64,000 nt of DNA from Cruorifilaria tuberocauda. Taxonomy: Eukaryota; Nematoda; Chromadorea; Rhabditida; Onchocercidae. Within the stretch, counting starts at the first letter, position 1, and each line of letters begins with the position of its first letter. Both the position numbers and the translations under genes were made by a program. The DNA lies in the NCBI GenBank assembly GCA_013365365.1, contig JABVXU010000033.1:124001-188000 (forward strand), written 5' to 3'. A model generated the notes under the pieces. It was not told the origin of the DNA, did no database searches, and was given only the letters and a program-made list of their open reading frames with translations. Below, one piece after another: positions 1 to 12,600 of this stretch.

Positions 1-184
1 TATGAATATTAACAGTGGATTCTTCCGATTCGCATTGTTGGTTCTCCGAGTTCGTTTCTTCGTTCTCTCCCGGTCTTTCCTGCTGTGCATCGTGATTTTG
101 ACAGGTACGAGTATTCGGTTGCACCAAGCGAGTTGCAGAACAACGCCGCAAGGAAAAGCTTGTGTAAAGTGGAGTACACTTTAA
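1..184 (-). CDS. Possible further 3' exon of the RhoGEF (partial)
   Basis: On the minus strand this end of the window is open in more than one frame. The most coding-like frame is polar, rich in Glu, Asn and Gln, and includes RRCSATRLVQPNTRTCQNHD and ERPGENEETNSENQQCESEE. It would suit a low-complexity tail after a PH domain. Candidate acceptors lie near 183 and 165, neither with a strong polypyrimidine tract. No C-terminal PH helix was recognised between 185 and 541, so either the join or an exon is missing. Being upstream of the left edge in gene order, it cannot be closed here. Confidence 0.35.
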
Positions 185-3100
185 CATATCTTTCAACTGG
201 ATCGATTCATAGTTTTCAATCGATTCTTGAAATTTTCCAATCCATAACTCCTGAATGAATTTAAGGCTTTTAAAAATGTGAGTTGAAAATTTGAAGTTTG
301 CATTTCAACACAAAATGAGTTTAAAATTCTTTTTCATCAATTATTGAAAAGGGATGCCATTTAGAGTGCTGCTTTCCTGTCGGAATTTGAAGACTGCTTT
401 TTTAAAAAGTTTTAACTTGGATTATTTTAAATCAAGATTTCATCTTAAAGTAGCCATTAATTTGCATGAATAATGTAACGAAAATTTCTCCGGAAGATGG
501 AAAAGGAGAGGGAAAGATAGAATATAGTAGTTAAGATTTACCTTATCACGCTTGTCAGCAGCCTGTAAGGTAAAAATCGATACCACTTGGTAGTACCGCG
601 TGAGGTGTATTATTACAAATGCATATTTTAATGACACTGAAAAAAATTTGTCAGAGCTAATTTCCTTTGGCATATATTTCATTCGTGATTTTTGATTGCT
701 TATTTCGTATTGAATTCAATGTTAGGATAAGTTCAACTTGTGAATGGATTTTACGAATTTCGAAGGGAAAACAAACTACTGGTAGCGGAATCGTTAGAAT
801 CGGCATCGCAGAAAACACAAGAATCCAGTGGGATTGGCTGCTTTTGGACGACATATTGTTCTGATTTGGTCAACTGAGTCGTACCTTTCTATAATTTGCT
901 AATTCTGATGACAAATTTTTAGAGAACAATAAGTAGCCTAAAGTGTGTTAATTAAGCGATGCATTAAGTTGCTGTCTATTTTGATAATGCCAAAACATTC
1001 AATAATGCATTTCATAAGCTAAGGATGCTTCATTAAAGTTAAAACGTTTGAAATAGGGAAGTTCTTATTTTGACTTAGGTTTAGCTTTTCAAATTCTAAG
1101 TGAAAAAGGAATACTTTAATTTTGGTGCATTTCTTCATTTTCGTTAGTAGAAACATATCATTGAATAAGAATGCATAACAATCACAAGTTCTTCCGTTTT
1201 CTGCAAAATTTCATGACTAACGGCAAAATGAATTTCAGATTGCAAGGAAAATATCTCTTCATCTAAAAAAAATAAATTCTGTAAGATGAAATTCATCGAT
1301 GCACTGACCAATAAGCTCTAGATGACCCTCATGAATCAATTTCCTTCTTGGATGTGCCAAAAGATTCTCGCAGAACTGTCTAGATAGCGCTATCCTTAAG
1401 AACTGTAAATAACTGATTATCAAGTCATGCTGTTAAAGCTAATGACAAAATTCTCTCATGTCTCATATATATTAAAGTTAATGTAATAGGAAAAATAGCA
1501 AGCACTTAAATCGACCGTTGAGGTAAGTTGTCTAATTGAACTGTCAGTGTTTAGACCTTTCTTTCTAAACCTCACTTCTCTTTTTGGGTCAAAATCCAAA
1601 ATTTGAAATGATAAAACGAAATATTGAAGGTGTCAAGTACTTACTTCTGGAATAAAAGTTCGTGTTTCCAACTCAATGATTGATGGCCAAATAACTGAAT
1701 TTTGTAGTTGCTGTAATCGTTCGAAGTTGTGCAGCCATTGAACAGAATCATCTATCGATCCTAAATGATAACAACTGACTTTCCATAGCGCCTTTAAAAG
1801 TTAGAATAACTGACTAATACAATCAATATATGGGATGAGAAATTATTTTAGAATCAAGCAAAATAATCAATCTTAGTATTTTTGAACATGATACTTCCTG
1901 ACGATTTATTACAATACAAATTATACGCACTTAAAGATTCGTTCATATTTTCGAGAACTTTTTCAATCCGTCGTTGATCGTCACTTTCTTTGGTATATTT
2001 ATGAATTTCTTTCAACAAGATAGGCAGTCTTGTGATATGCTGTAGTGGCGCTATTAGTAAATCTTCCAGTTGTAGCCGTTCACAGCGCGGATCTGCTAGA
2101 CATATCTGAAAGTAAACGGAAATAGCTAAGAAGTATCAGTGGAATTAAAGCATTTCGAAGAGTTAATATAAAAACTAATCCATGAGTGAATGTTGATTTG
2201 CTCGGCAAAAATGTATAAAATCTACCCGTTCAAATTCCGTGAAACGTTCGTCTTTTTCTCTTATCGATCCCAAATATTCCATTGTAGCCTTGTAATTAAT
2301 ACAGTATGCCTGGTAAGCCGATATTGTTGACGGTCCTTTGGAAAACTTCAAACAAATAATTTCCATATTTTAGTGCAATATTTCAAAATTAGCAAATTCA
2401 ATGAAGTTAACTGTATCTTAAGACAAACGAATCTTTTTAAAATGTTCCAACTATCACAAAAGTATAGTTTTTCTGAAACTTCAGAAAATACTTGCCCGTT
2501 CGAACAATCTTACAATAAGATCGGTTGTATTGTAATCACTATTTTCACCAACACCGCCAGTTTCATTCAGTATTTTAAGGAATAACTTGCAAAATGACCA
2601 GCTTATCTGGAAAAGATTTTCACTGCAATTAGTTATCAAATCTTCGGTTTCCAAATTTTAAATTAAAAATTAAACAGTTTTATTCAATTTAACTAAAACT
2701 AAAAGAAATTCCATATTTCATTAAGAATTATTTTTAGGAACTTATAGCAAAATACCCGGCATATTTGATCAAGATTTCCGAAAAGCAAGTCCGGTTCCAC
2801 AGTTAATAAACACCCCTCAACTTGACATTTTTTAAGCGGTTCCTTGTAAACATTTCTGAAATAATTGAACTCAGAATACTGGATGAGATTTTTGAATGGA
2901 ATCTTCCACTGCTATTACAAAGTCATAATTATTATTTAAATAATTGATTTTCTAATCTTACTATGAATGAATTAGCAATTTAAATTAATGCATCTTGAAC
3001 TGCTTCATGACAGAAATTTTTTATACTAATTTGAAATTGATATAATTTCTAGTTTTTGGTAACTTGGATGAAATCAACCTTAAAACGAGAAGTTGTTTGT

Positions 3101-6100
3101 GGAGAAATATCAATTCTCTATGAAATAATTCCCATACAGCTTGCAAACGCTTTTTATCTATCGATTCTAAGTTTTGCGAATTAACAGCAAATATTTCATC
3201 CCATTTGACGAGCTGTAATATCTCGAATAAAGTTCTAAGAAATCCCAATAACAACGAGTCTATAAGACGTAAGATCATGTCTTTTTAATCTAAGAAATAT
3301 TTCTACTGTTCACGAAAACCCACACCAAGATGAACTAAAGTCTATAATTTCTCTTCAAGTGATAATTATATATCATTAGCATATATTAATAATAAAGTTT
3401 TAGTGTTCGAAAACTCTGGAAATTCCAGTATATCCGTCTATCCACAATTAAATATTTTTCATCTAGTAAAGAATTCATAGAGGTTCTATGATCGTGTTGT
3501 CATTATCCATTGATATTTTAATAACTTGGTAATTCACAAGTAATTTTTCCAATTCCTCATCATCAAATTCAGGATCTCCGGACGTTTCCAACGCTGCTTG
3601 CACGTGTTTTATTATTTCTCGTCTTTTGGCTCGATGTGACCATTCATACTGAAAAATCACAAATTTCTTTATTCATTAAATCTCTATGTCTCAAGATTAT
3701 AAGTTAAAATTTATTAAATTGAATATGAGAGATTCGGAAAATAAAGAGGAGACTTTTTCTCTAAGAACTTTTTCTCTTTGATTTCATTCACATTCCGTAT
3801 AACCCATCTTTTGTTGTTTTGCAATGGCCAAATATTCCAAAGTTTAAAAGTAATTAAATCATAATAATAATAATAAATTCAAGCTTGAATTAATTGTTTC
3901 TAGAAGCACACCAATCGTTTCAAGATCCACGGTGATCTAGTCCTTGATTGTTCCTTTGCATCGGCGTAAAATGCTTGAGTTGCAATTGTTGCTCTTTGTA
4001 AATCTAAATTTTTTTATTCACAGGCAGTATTGGATATCCCAATAAAATTGAATTAGACTTGCTCGTCGAATCGAAAGATAGTTAAGCTTATTTTTGCTTA
4101 TGCACTTGAGAGTTACTTATCTCTCAATACTCTCAAAGCATTATGTCAATAGTATCCGGATGTCAGGGCTTTAGTACAAAAAGTGGAACTGGATAATTTT
4201 AAAAATTAATTTCTCGAGCCCTATTTCCGAAATGAGGTTTTTAATCTTAACAAGATGAGCGGGATGTGTTGTACTTCTAAAGACACGCTGCACTAATGTG
4301 GGAAGTCTTGACTCGAGACATTGGAGAAATGTCAAAGGGATCAACCTGAAATACTCACCAGCCAGTAATCCACCTCCAGAACTTATTGCTCGATTGAAAA
4401 GTTGCGATTCATTGGGAGATATCTTTAGATGTGGTACAATAATTACGTTATCGGAACAACCTTCTCTGTCAGTACTGTAAAACTTGCAGTTTTTTAATTT
4501 TACTTCATTTCGCTGCAGGCTATTAGAAGGAAATACAAATATTCAAATTAACAGAATTTAAGGTAAGCAAGTTTTTTCAACATATAGCAATGTTTGACAC
4601 AACAGATGATAACACCTACTAACGAAGTGCAACACAATCTTGAATCATTAAGGCTTCAATTTACTAGTCTCAGATTGTCCAGCTTAATAATTTATTGGCC
4701 TCATTGAATAGGCTAGTTTTATAAAGAGAGAGAAAGAAATTAAGAGAAAAAATTAAAAAATTGAGAAAGAAACGAAAAATGAAAATTATCATCTAGCTCA
4801 TTCTCCATTAGTCCTTCCTTTTGAAAGCTAAAAATGCATTCTTTAATAAAATTAATCAGAGGATTCTTGAAAGCATGCTCAAAACACTTACTCGTCTTGT
4901 TGAATGCTTGTCTGTAAACAAGTTGGAATATTAAGCGGGAATTTTAATATTAAACATATTTGAATGTTGAAAGTTTGCAAAGAATAAAAAATTAATTGGA
5001 GAATAAAGTTGGAAGCTCATTCAGTTTCAGTAAAGGAATGGTTTAAGGTCATACAAAAATTTGAACCAAATTCGCTAGTAAGATCAAACTTTGTAGAAAA
5101 GTCTTCATTTTACAAAACAGAATAACCGCCATATAGTTTGTACTTCACATCTTATTTTTATTATAAATTGAAAAATTGAAGTAAAATAATCAAAAAACTT
5201 TACCTGCTCAGGTACCAGGGCATATCGCCGAGTTAATTGTTCTCTGTTTGGATGAATTGTTTGAATTTCAGTTTCTTCTTGCTGCAATAATTTCATTTCA
5301 ATCATATTTTGAAACGATTTAAAATTCATCACTGGAAATTTATTCGCATACATTTTTCTTCCATTCAATCATTTCGACCTTAATCCTGGAAGATTAGCAT
5401 TCTTTAAATCTTTTTAGCTTAGATAACAGTGATTTTTTCTACTTCAACAAAACGATATACGATTCAAATTCAGGTGAGCTTGTTTTTTATTAATGCTTTT
5501 CCTTGCATTTTGCTTCGAACAAATTCATGCAATTCTTATTCTTTTCTTATTATTGTCTATAAAAACTCAGTTGTTCTGAACTATTAGCTCAAAAAACTGA
5601 GTTAACTGAGAATTTGTCGTCATTTCTCGCAGTTCAAGGAGAATTCATTTACGTGGTGTTACGGTAGATCTGTAAAAGACATGTGTTCGAAAAGTGCATA
5701 AATTACTTATAACTTTTTCTTAATGAAGAAAATAATTTTGAAGTGTGTGAGAGATTTCTCATTTCTTACTTTAATCTCATAAAGATTTCTAATCCTTATA
5801 ACTCTTGTGAGAAATCACTCAAATCTCTTCACATTAAAAACTATTATTCATAAAAAAATTGATTATTTTCAATTTCACTCTGAAGAAAACTTATAACCGT
5901 TTTATAAAATTATAACCATTTGCGCAAAATAGCATGTATATAATATGTTCAAATAAAAGAAAAATCAATATGATGTTTCACATTTTAAATTAGCTAATTA
6001 CGGTGGAATTAAGAACGGTTTTCTAACAAAGATAAAATAATTTGTGATACTGTTTGGAAGTACTGTATCTGCATGATACTGTATGTGCATCATACTGTGT

Positions 6101-9100
6101 GTAGGTTGTAACAGAAACGATTATTGTGATAAATACAGCGAGAATCAAAGTAAAACAATTTCCGGATGGTACTGAACTAATTAAAATTCCGGTTTTAATT
6201 TGATTGGGCATGTGTGCGCTGCTGCAAAGGTACGATTTCGTCAATATGATTTCTCTTTCTCTTACTTTTCTCTTATTATTCATAATTATTTTGTGTAATC
6301 GATTAAGTAATATGCTGGAAAGTTACTGATAATAAAAAAATGGAAGAGAGAAGAGGAAGTTTAGTTCAAAAGTTAGCAAATGAATTTAAATAACCACAGC
6401 TCAGAGTACATTATTTAATTTTCAAATTTCATTTTAAACAAAGAAAAAAAACCATTCAGGGAAATTAGAGATAAGCAAATAATTCAGGGAACTCGGGATA
6501 CTCAGCTTCAAAGAAAGTCAGCTAAACAATTCTTGATAGCACATTTGCGTGATAACAAAAAGTTTGCCATATTTCTTGCATTCCAAAATTATAGCCATAA
6601 CCATAGTCATTTAATAACCTATAAACAACAAAATTCGCGTGGTTTCCTTCTTGTTGACGGGCTTATTAAGACTACAAGATCTATGAATTGACCAAAAATT
6701 TGATTTTAAAATCGAAATTCAAGCTTAATTCATTAAATTCAAATTGCTATTTTAAAAACATATTCTTTTTATAATTTAAGATCATGAAGTTTGTAAGAAT
6801 AAATGAACTTCAGTAAGCATCAAAATGTGTCAAAGATGTTTGTGAAGTATAAATGCAGCTCGAATCGCGGGAGATAATTCCCTCCTTTCTTTCCTTCATG
6901 CCTAAGGCCAATTATTTTCATTTGACTTGGCCTTCAACACCGTCGACTGAAAAATAGCTACACGGTGGGAAAATTGAACAATAATCGCAGCAATTAGTTA
7001 TCTACTTCGGCTAAAAATTGCTCGAAATTAAAACTTTTACATTTCCTACTTTGATGTTTGGTAGAAAATAGACCTGGCTAAAATTACAAATAATTCTTGG
7101 TGTTGAATATACACCGGTACTTTTATTTCGTTCATCACATTGGAATTTCTGTGATTCCAGTCGTGGTTTCTTAGCGCAAGTAGTATTTGAAATACTCACC
7201 AGGGAAATCCAATTAGATTTTTCAATTTATGTAATTAAGTTAAATAAATTTCATATTATTGTTTAAAGGAAATTAACAGAAATTAAATAGCAAAACGATT
7301 TATAAAAGTTCTGATCATTAAGCAATCATTCACTTTAATCAATGCTTTACTGAAATCTTTACTATTAACAATCATTGATAAGTTTGCAGAAATAAAAGAT
7401 TTGTTTTCATTGCTCGAATAAAAATTTTAAATCAACGATTGGAGTGGAAATGAGGGACAAGTAAGGGATTTATACTTTTCATACTTTTCTTAAAAGTGTC
7501 ACATTATAAAACATATATGTTCGTAAAGATTTAAATTTTATTTTTATATTTTTCTGTCAAATCAGAGCAAAAGCTTTAACGGTTTTTGACCAACGAAATA
7601 AATTAACCTGAATAAATCATCTCATATCTTTCCTTTTAAGCTACTAAGTTTCAGCGTCAGAATCCAACCTAACTGCTCTACATTTTGACTTCTTAGCTTC
7701 GAAACATTTTACTTTTGGAACAGGTAGCAAAAAGACATTAAATCAGTCTTTGTATATTAGTCAAAAACTTTTTAGTTCTCTACAAAGACAAAACTTTTGA
7801 AGGATATAATTTCTTGGAGGACAGCTAAGATTTCACTGCAAAAACGGGAAGAAAATTAAACCTTTTCGAAAAATAAAGAAAAATTAGAACAAAAATTATT
7901 TCTTTTTGAAATTTAATGTTCACAAATGAAAATTGTTGATCAATGCTTGCAATTTTGAAATTTTTGCTTTAAAGACTTCCGCAATTATTAAATGTAATTT
8001 TTTGAACTTTTCAATTTTATTGATCGAATTGTCTGTGAAAGTCAAAAATTGATAGCTTTGTAGCTTAGCAATCTTAATCCAACCATTCCATTTCAGGCTC
8101 TGATCAATATGATTTATCAAGGACATATTGTGCTTGCATTATATCAACCATTGAAACAATCTATAATTAAAAAGTTATGGATGATAACAATTAATTGATG
8201 ATTGATAATTATCGCAAGTGATAAGAATGGAAATGAAGTGAATCAGGAAATAAATTTTGTTGTAAGATTTAATTTTAAAAAAATTCGTAAGAAAGAAATA
8301 ATTTTAATTTGTACAAGCCAACGATAGTCATTCCGAAATATTTTGCTGAACTTCTTTAGCCATACTCTACTTATTCTCAACATCTTTCTAGACTTTTATC
8401 ATTTGCTCTCCGTTCAATCAATCTGATAATCGTTTGAAATATGGAACTAAAGCCCCTGGGAAATTATCTATCTAAAAAAAGTTAGTTTTTAAGATTCAAA
8501 AATATACCTTTGGAAGATTTGAAGTTTTTTTTTAATTTCTATTTTTTCATAATTTTTATACCTCTTCAAATTTAAAATCTGAATCTAATTCTTTAGAAAC
8601 ATATATCAAGCAGAGTGAATGTGAATAAATGAGTGCAATTAACGAGGGATAATTATGACCTGAAAGATTTCGACTCAAAATTTATAACAAGTTGGGATTT
8701 TAAAATGGAAAAAAAAATAATTTATTTGAGACTGAATTCTCGAAAGATGTATTGAAAAATAAATTTAAAGTGTTAATAAGCTAATTAAAAATGATGTGAT
8801 TCAAGCTAACTCACTCAATACTCTATATTGAGTGAGTTAGCTTGAATTATATCATTTACTCTATAATTAACAAATAGGATTCATTTATACTTATTTGCAC
8901 AGCAAATTATGCATTGTCAGACAAATAAAATGAAATCCTAAATTAAATATTTCTGTATGAAATTCAAGAAATTCACTAGGTTTCAAATAACATTGATTTA
9001 ATCAAATTAGATTATCATTAAGCTTAAGTCATCAAAATTTTCATTAACTGTCAATCAAGCGTAAATATTACAATTTTAAATAATTTTTTCTTAATCAAAA

Positions 9101-9281
9101 AATTAATTGAAACGTTGAAAATCAAAAATAATTGTAGAAAAGTTACAATTAGAGAATCGATAACTTTGTAACATATAATTTAACATAATTTCAAAAATCA
9201 TTTGAAGGGAAGAAAAATTACCTGTTTCAATAATGAATTACCACGTAAATGATGAAATAAACCACGTGATAATTCAGCCAT
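1..9281 (-). CDS. RhoGEF (DH-PH), PLEKHG5-like; 3' end runs off the left edge
   Basis: Guanine-nucleotide exchange factor expected to activate a Rho-family GTPase. Exons, 5' to 3': 9281-9222, 7169-7115 (tentative), 5331-5204, 4482-4359, 4003-3912, 3648-3526, 3212-3079, 2855-2756, 2606-2496, 2345-2226, 2105-1931, 1760-1645, 1375-1309, 1200-1115, 888-755, and about 656 or 636 down to 542. Reading phase agrees at the joins; the last one is ambiguous. The start ATG opens MAELSRGLFHHLRGNSLLKQ, followed by a GTAATT donor. The DH domain spans about residues 213-400, with RLQAVWELFHRE (first conserved helix), EPDLLFGNLDQIC and RLQLEDLLIAPLQHITRLP (third conserved region). The PH domain follows: RKLIHEGHLELIENGR, CYAFLFNDMFLLTKMK, KQPIPLDSCVFCDADSND, AFVIIHLTRYYQVVSIF. 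About 575 residues are visible and no stop is reached by 542. The PLEKHG5 assignment rests on DH/PH resemblance; a sister PLEKHG member remains possible. Confidence 0.88.
8790..8856. repeat. Near-perfect 31-bp inverted repeat (hairpin), 5-nt loop
   Basis: Arms at 8790-8820 and 8826-8856 are reverse complements at 29 of 31 positions, separated by CTCTA. Both mismatches become G-U pairs if the plus strand is transcribed, so the plus-strand RNA would be fully paired. In minus-strand RNA they are A-C mismatches. The hairpin lies in the first intron of the RhoGEF, which is transcribed from the minus strand. It could be a small inverted-repeat element or a small-RNA precursor; no flanking target duplication was recognised. 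Confidence 0.9.
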
Positions 9282-9650
9282 AACAAATAACAGTAATCAC
9301 GTTTGTGAATCAAAGTAACAAATTATTCCTGCGTGAAATCGAATCAAACGATCCCATTTGTGTTCAGGTTGTCATCAATGCTGAAAAGGAAAAGAGGAGA
9401 AAATGAAGTGATGGAATAGTAATATGCAAGTTAGATTTATTAAATAACAAAAAGGAAAGGAGAGGAAATGGAGGAGAGATGTGACGAGGCGTGAAATATG
9501 TCACAGATGCATCTTCACGAGATGGGAAGATGTGAGTAATGCTGCGATCTCGATTGTGACAGCTTAGCGAGCCTGCGGGATGAAGGAAGGAAGCTTATCC
9601 CTTTCTACCTTTGAAGATAGAAAGAGATTTTTGTTTAGACTTCTTTCTCA
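9282..9650 (-). promoter_or_regulatory. Likely promoter/5' leader region of the RhoGEF
   Basis: This stretch lies directly upstream of the RhoGEF start codon. Around 9480-9600 it is visibly richer in G and C than the surrounding DNA, with CpG-containing words such as GACGAGGCG, CACGAGATG and GCGAGCCTGCGGGATG. No TATA box or trans-splice acceptor could be identified. Placement by position and base composition only. Confidence 0.3.
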
Positions 9651-12600
9651 GACTCAAAATTTAAGAGTTTCCAGTCTGTTAATGACAAGGATTAACTTTT
9701 TCTGATAAAGTTTTCAAATCCAAAATTAAAAAAAACAATTTAGCTATTAATAGCTTTTTTGAAAGCAAAATTCTTTACAATTTAAATGAAACTTTTGAAT
9801 CGATTTAAATTGAAATATTTAAATAAAAGAAACTTTTTGCGGAAAAAATGCAATAAAGCTTAAAAACATTAAATCATACTTACTTAATAGTAATAAGTGA
9901 GTGTAAGTAAACTTAATCTTCTTACTGTTCATTTAATAACATGAAAAATATAGCATAATAGAAAGCTAATTTTGAATAAGGTGACTATGATTGACTGAAT
10001 ATTTTGCGGAATTAGTTATATCCGAAAATCATTATTTTACTTGCAAGGAATTTTATTAAAACTACAAGAGGTTATCGCAAGAGCATTCTTAATGAATCAA
10101 TGACAATTTCTCGTAGTTTAATTTTGTTATCGCTTCAGTGATAATTTTTGATCGATTAAAAAACAATTTGCTACTACAGCTTTGCGAAGAACTTTCTAAT
10201 TAAAGCTCATCGAAAAGATAAACATTGCTTAATTTACGATTAACAATAAAAATGCCAATAATAATTAATTATTGCTGCTGTTATTGTTCATTATTGTTTT
10301 CGTTATCACTAAGTAATCGCAAAAGGAACGATCTAATCCCTAACTAATAGGAAATTTGCGAATTCCCAATTTTGTCTTTTAAAGCTTCGTATTTTCTTTA
10401 TTACTGCGATAGAAAAATATTTCCTGTCGCAGCAGAATTTAGCTTCAATGAGTAATGCGGCTTACTATTCTAATTTATGCTACCAAATTGCACATCGGTA
10501 CAGTTTAAATATTGATATCTATTTCACTTCTAAATCAAATATTTAATCTTTTACTGGTTAAATCTAATTAAATATTAATAAAGTAGAACAAAAAGAGAAT
10601 GTAAATCAAGCCAGTCTAAACTGTAGGATTAATAAATTATGGAAAATAAAGTTATTGGGAATAATCGGATTAGAGAAATTGATTTCATAACAAATAACTT
10701 ATTGGATAAATTATTAAACAAATCATAATATATCATAATGAATAAATTAAGCTAAAGTGAGAAATAAATAGTCAAACAAATATACAGCTTTTTTTGGATG
10801 AAAAATTACAGCATTAACATGTATCATTTTAAGATGGACAAGTACTGTATTATGTTAGTGACAATATCAATAAAACTATCATTATGTAAATGTTATTACT
10901 TATTTGTTTAGATTTAGCAAACCATTTAGAGTAAATATTGAAAACAACTCAAATATCTCATGACGTGACATCTTTCTATTTAGTTTACTAATTAACTTAA
11001 TTTACTAATTAAAGAAAAAGCAGCTAAAATATTAAATGAAATTCATTGCGCATTTTTAATTTATCAAAAACACAAAATTGTATAATGAAAAAAAAAACGC
11101 TTTTAGAAGCATTTATGCGCATTCTAATTTAATTAAACCTTTATTTAATTACATATTCTATTTATAAATATTTATAAACATTAAAATAAATTCTTCAAAA
11201 TTTCTCTGTTTATTTGTTTTCTCTGATTTTTAACATTTAAATTGCAAAGTATTTTTGTCGTAGGGGAAAATTTTACATTTATTTCCTTTTTATTACTGAA
11301 GAAAATTTGTTAAAAATGCTTTTCACATTAACAGATATGTTCTTTTCGTCACAGACAGAATACATTAACTTCGCTCTGTTGCATTTTCAGTAAAATCCAT
11401 TATTGCTAGCACAGCAATTAGCATTACATTTCGGTGTTAGAAAGGAATTCCGTCAACTTTTTATTTGAAATGAAAGTGTGTTTTACACATTTGCATCATT
11501 TCAAAGATGTAGCTTACAGTCTTTTTAATAAACTTAAAATCATTTTGAATTATTATTTTTGTTTTCGTTTAGCATAATTAAATGTTAGGTGAGGAAGGTA
11601 AGGTTTATTTACTTGATTCTTTTAATGTTATGAGATTTCTTCTATCAAGTTGATTAGTTATGGATATTTTCATTAACGAATAACGAAAAGTAGAAGATTA
11701 AAGTTTGAAAATGATAAAATAAGCTTGAGCTTGAGAACTGCAAATCGCGAATTAAAATTTCCAGCAGAAAGCTATTTACCATAATCGATTGGTTATCAGA
11801 AATTAAAGGGAATAATGATCAATAGCAATAAATCAATAAAAGGAATAACGTTGATCATGTAATGATTTCATAAAGTTATAGAAACAAAATGGTCAAACAT
11901 TTAATTAATCATAAAATTTGAAATTTTAAATAAACAAATAGTGCTTCTAGAAAAAACCTAAAAATAAACTTTAATCTCTTAACTTACAATTTCTAAGACG
12001 AAAATATTTAAGACATAAACTTCTACAGATACTTTTTTCATTATAAGATCATTTCGCGTTTTCAACAGTTATAAATTATAACGAATCGCAATATTAATTG
12101 TTAACTAACTGAATATAATAAATGTTAATTTTCCTAAATGCTTTACTTTTAGGTTCTACAATTAAATTTTAAAGCCGAGAATTAAAATAAAATGAGAGTG
12201 AAATGGATGACACCACAACTAATGTTTTATTTAGAAATACATCAATTAAATAAATTGTCAAATATCCTATAAGATTGAAAGCGATATATAACTGAAAGTA
12301 TATAAAGAAAGAGTGATATACAACAGAAAGAGACGATATATAACGCATGAAAACAAGCAACGTTAGGTGTTTTTTTAACTTCTAATTAATTAATTAATTA
12401 TTACACTTACAACTGGAATACTGCAAACATTCCAGCAGTTATAGCGATTATTCTAGCAGTTGAAGCATTATAATCTTAAATTTTCAATGAGATCACAAAA
12501 TAACTTCGCCGAATTAACAGTTCGCTAAGATTTACAAAGATCTGTATCGACCACCTGTCATCTGCAGCAAATTTTGAGAATTTTCATGTATGAAATAGCG

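Noticed and set aside
4298..4480. 60-codon plus-strand frame
   Set aside because: The minus strand here is an exon of the RhoGEF (TDREGCSDNVIIVPHLKI) with a good GTGAGT donor and matching phase; the plus frame is its shadow.
7920..8126. 68-codon minus-strand frame within RhoGEF intron 1
   Set aside because: Lys/Ile/Asn-rich composition matching background, and no splice sites that keep phase with the exons at 9222 and 7169.
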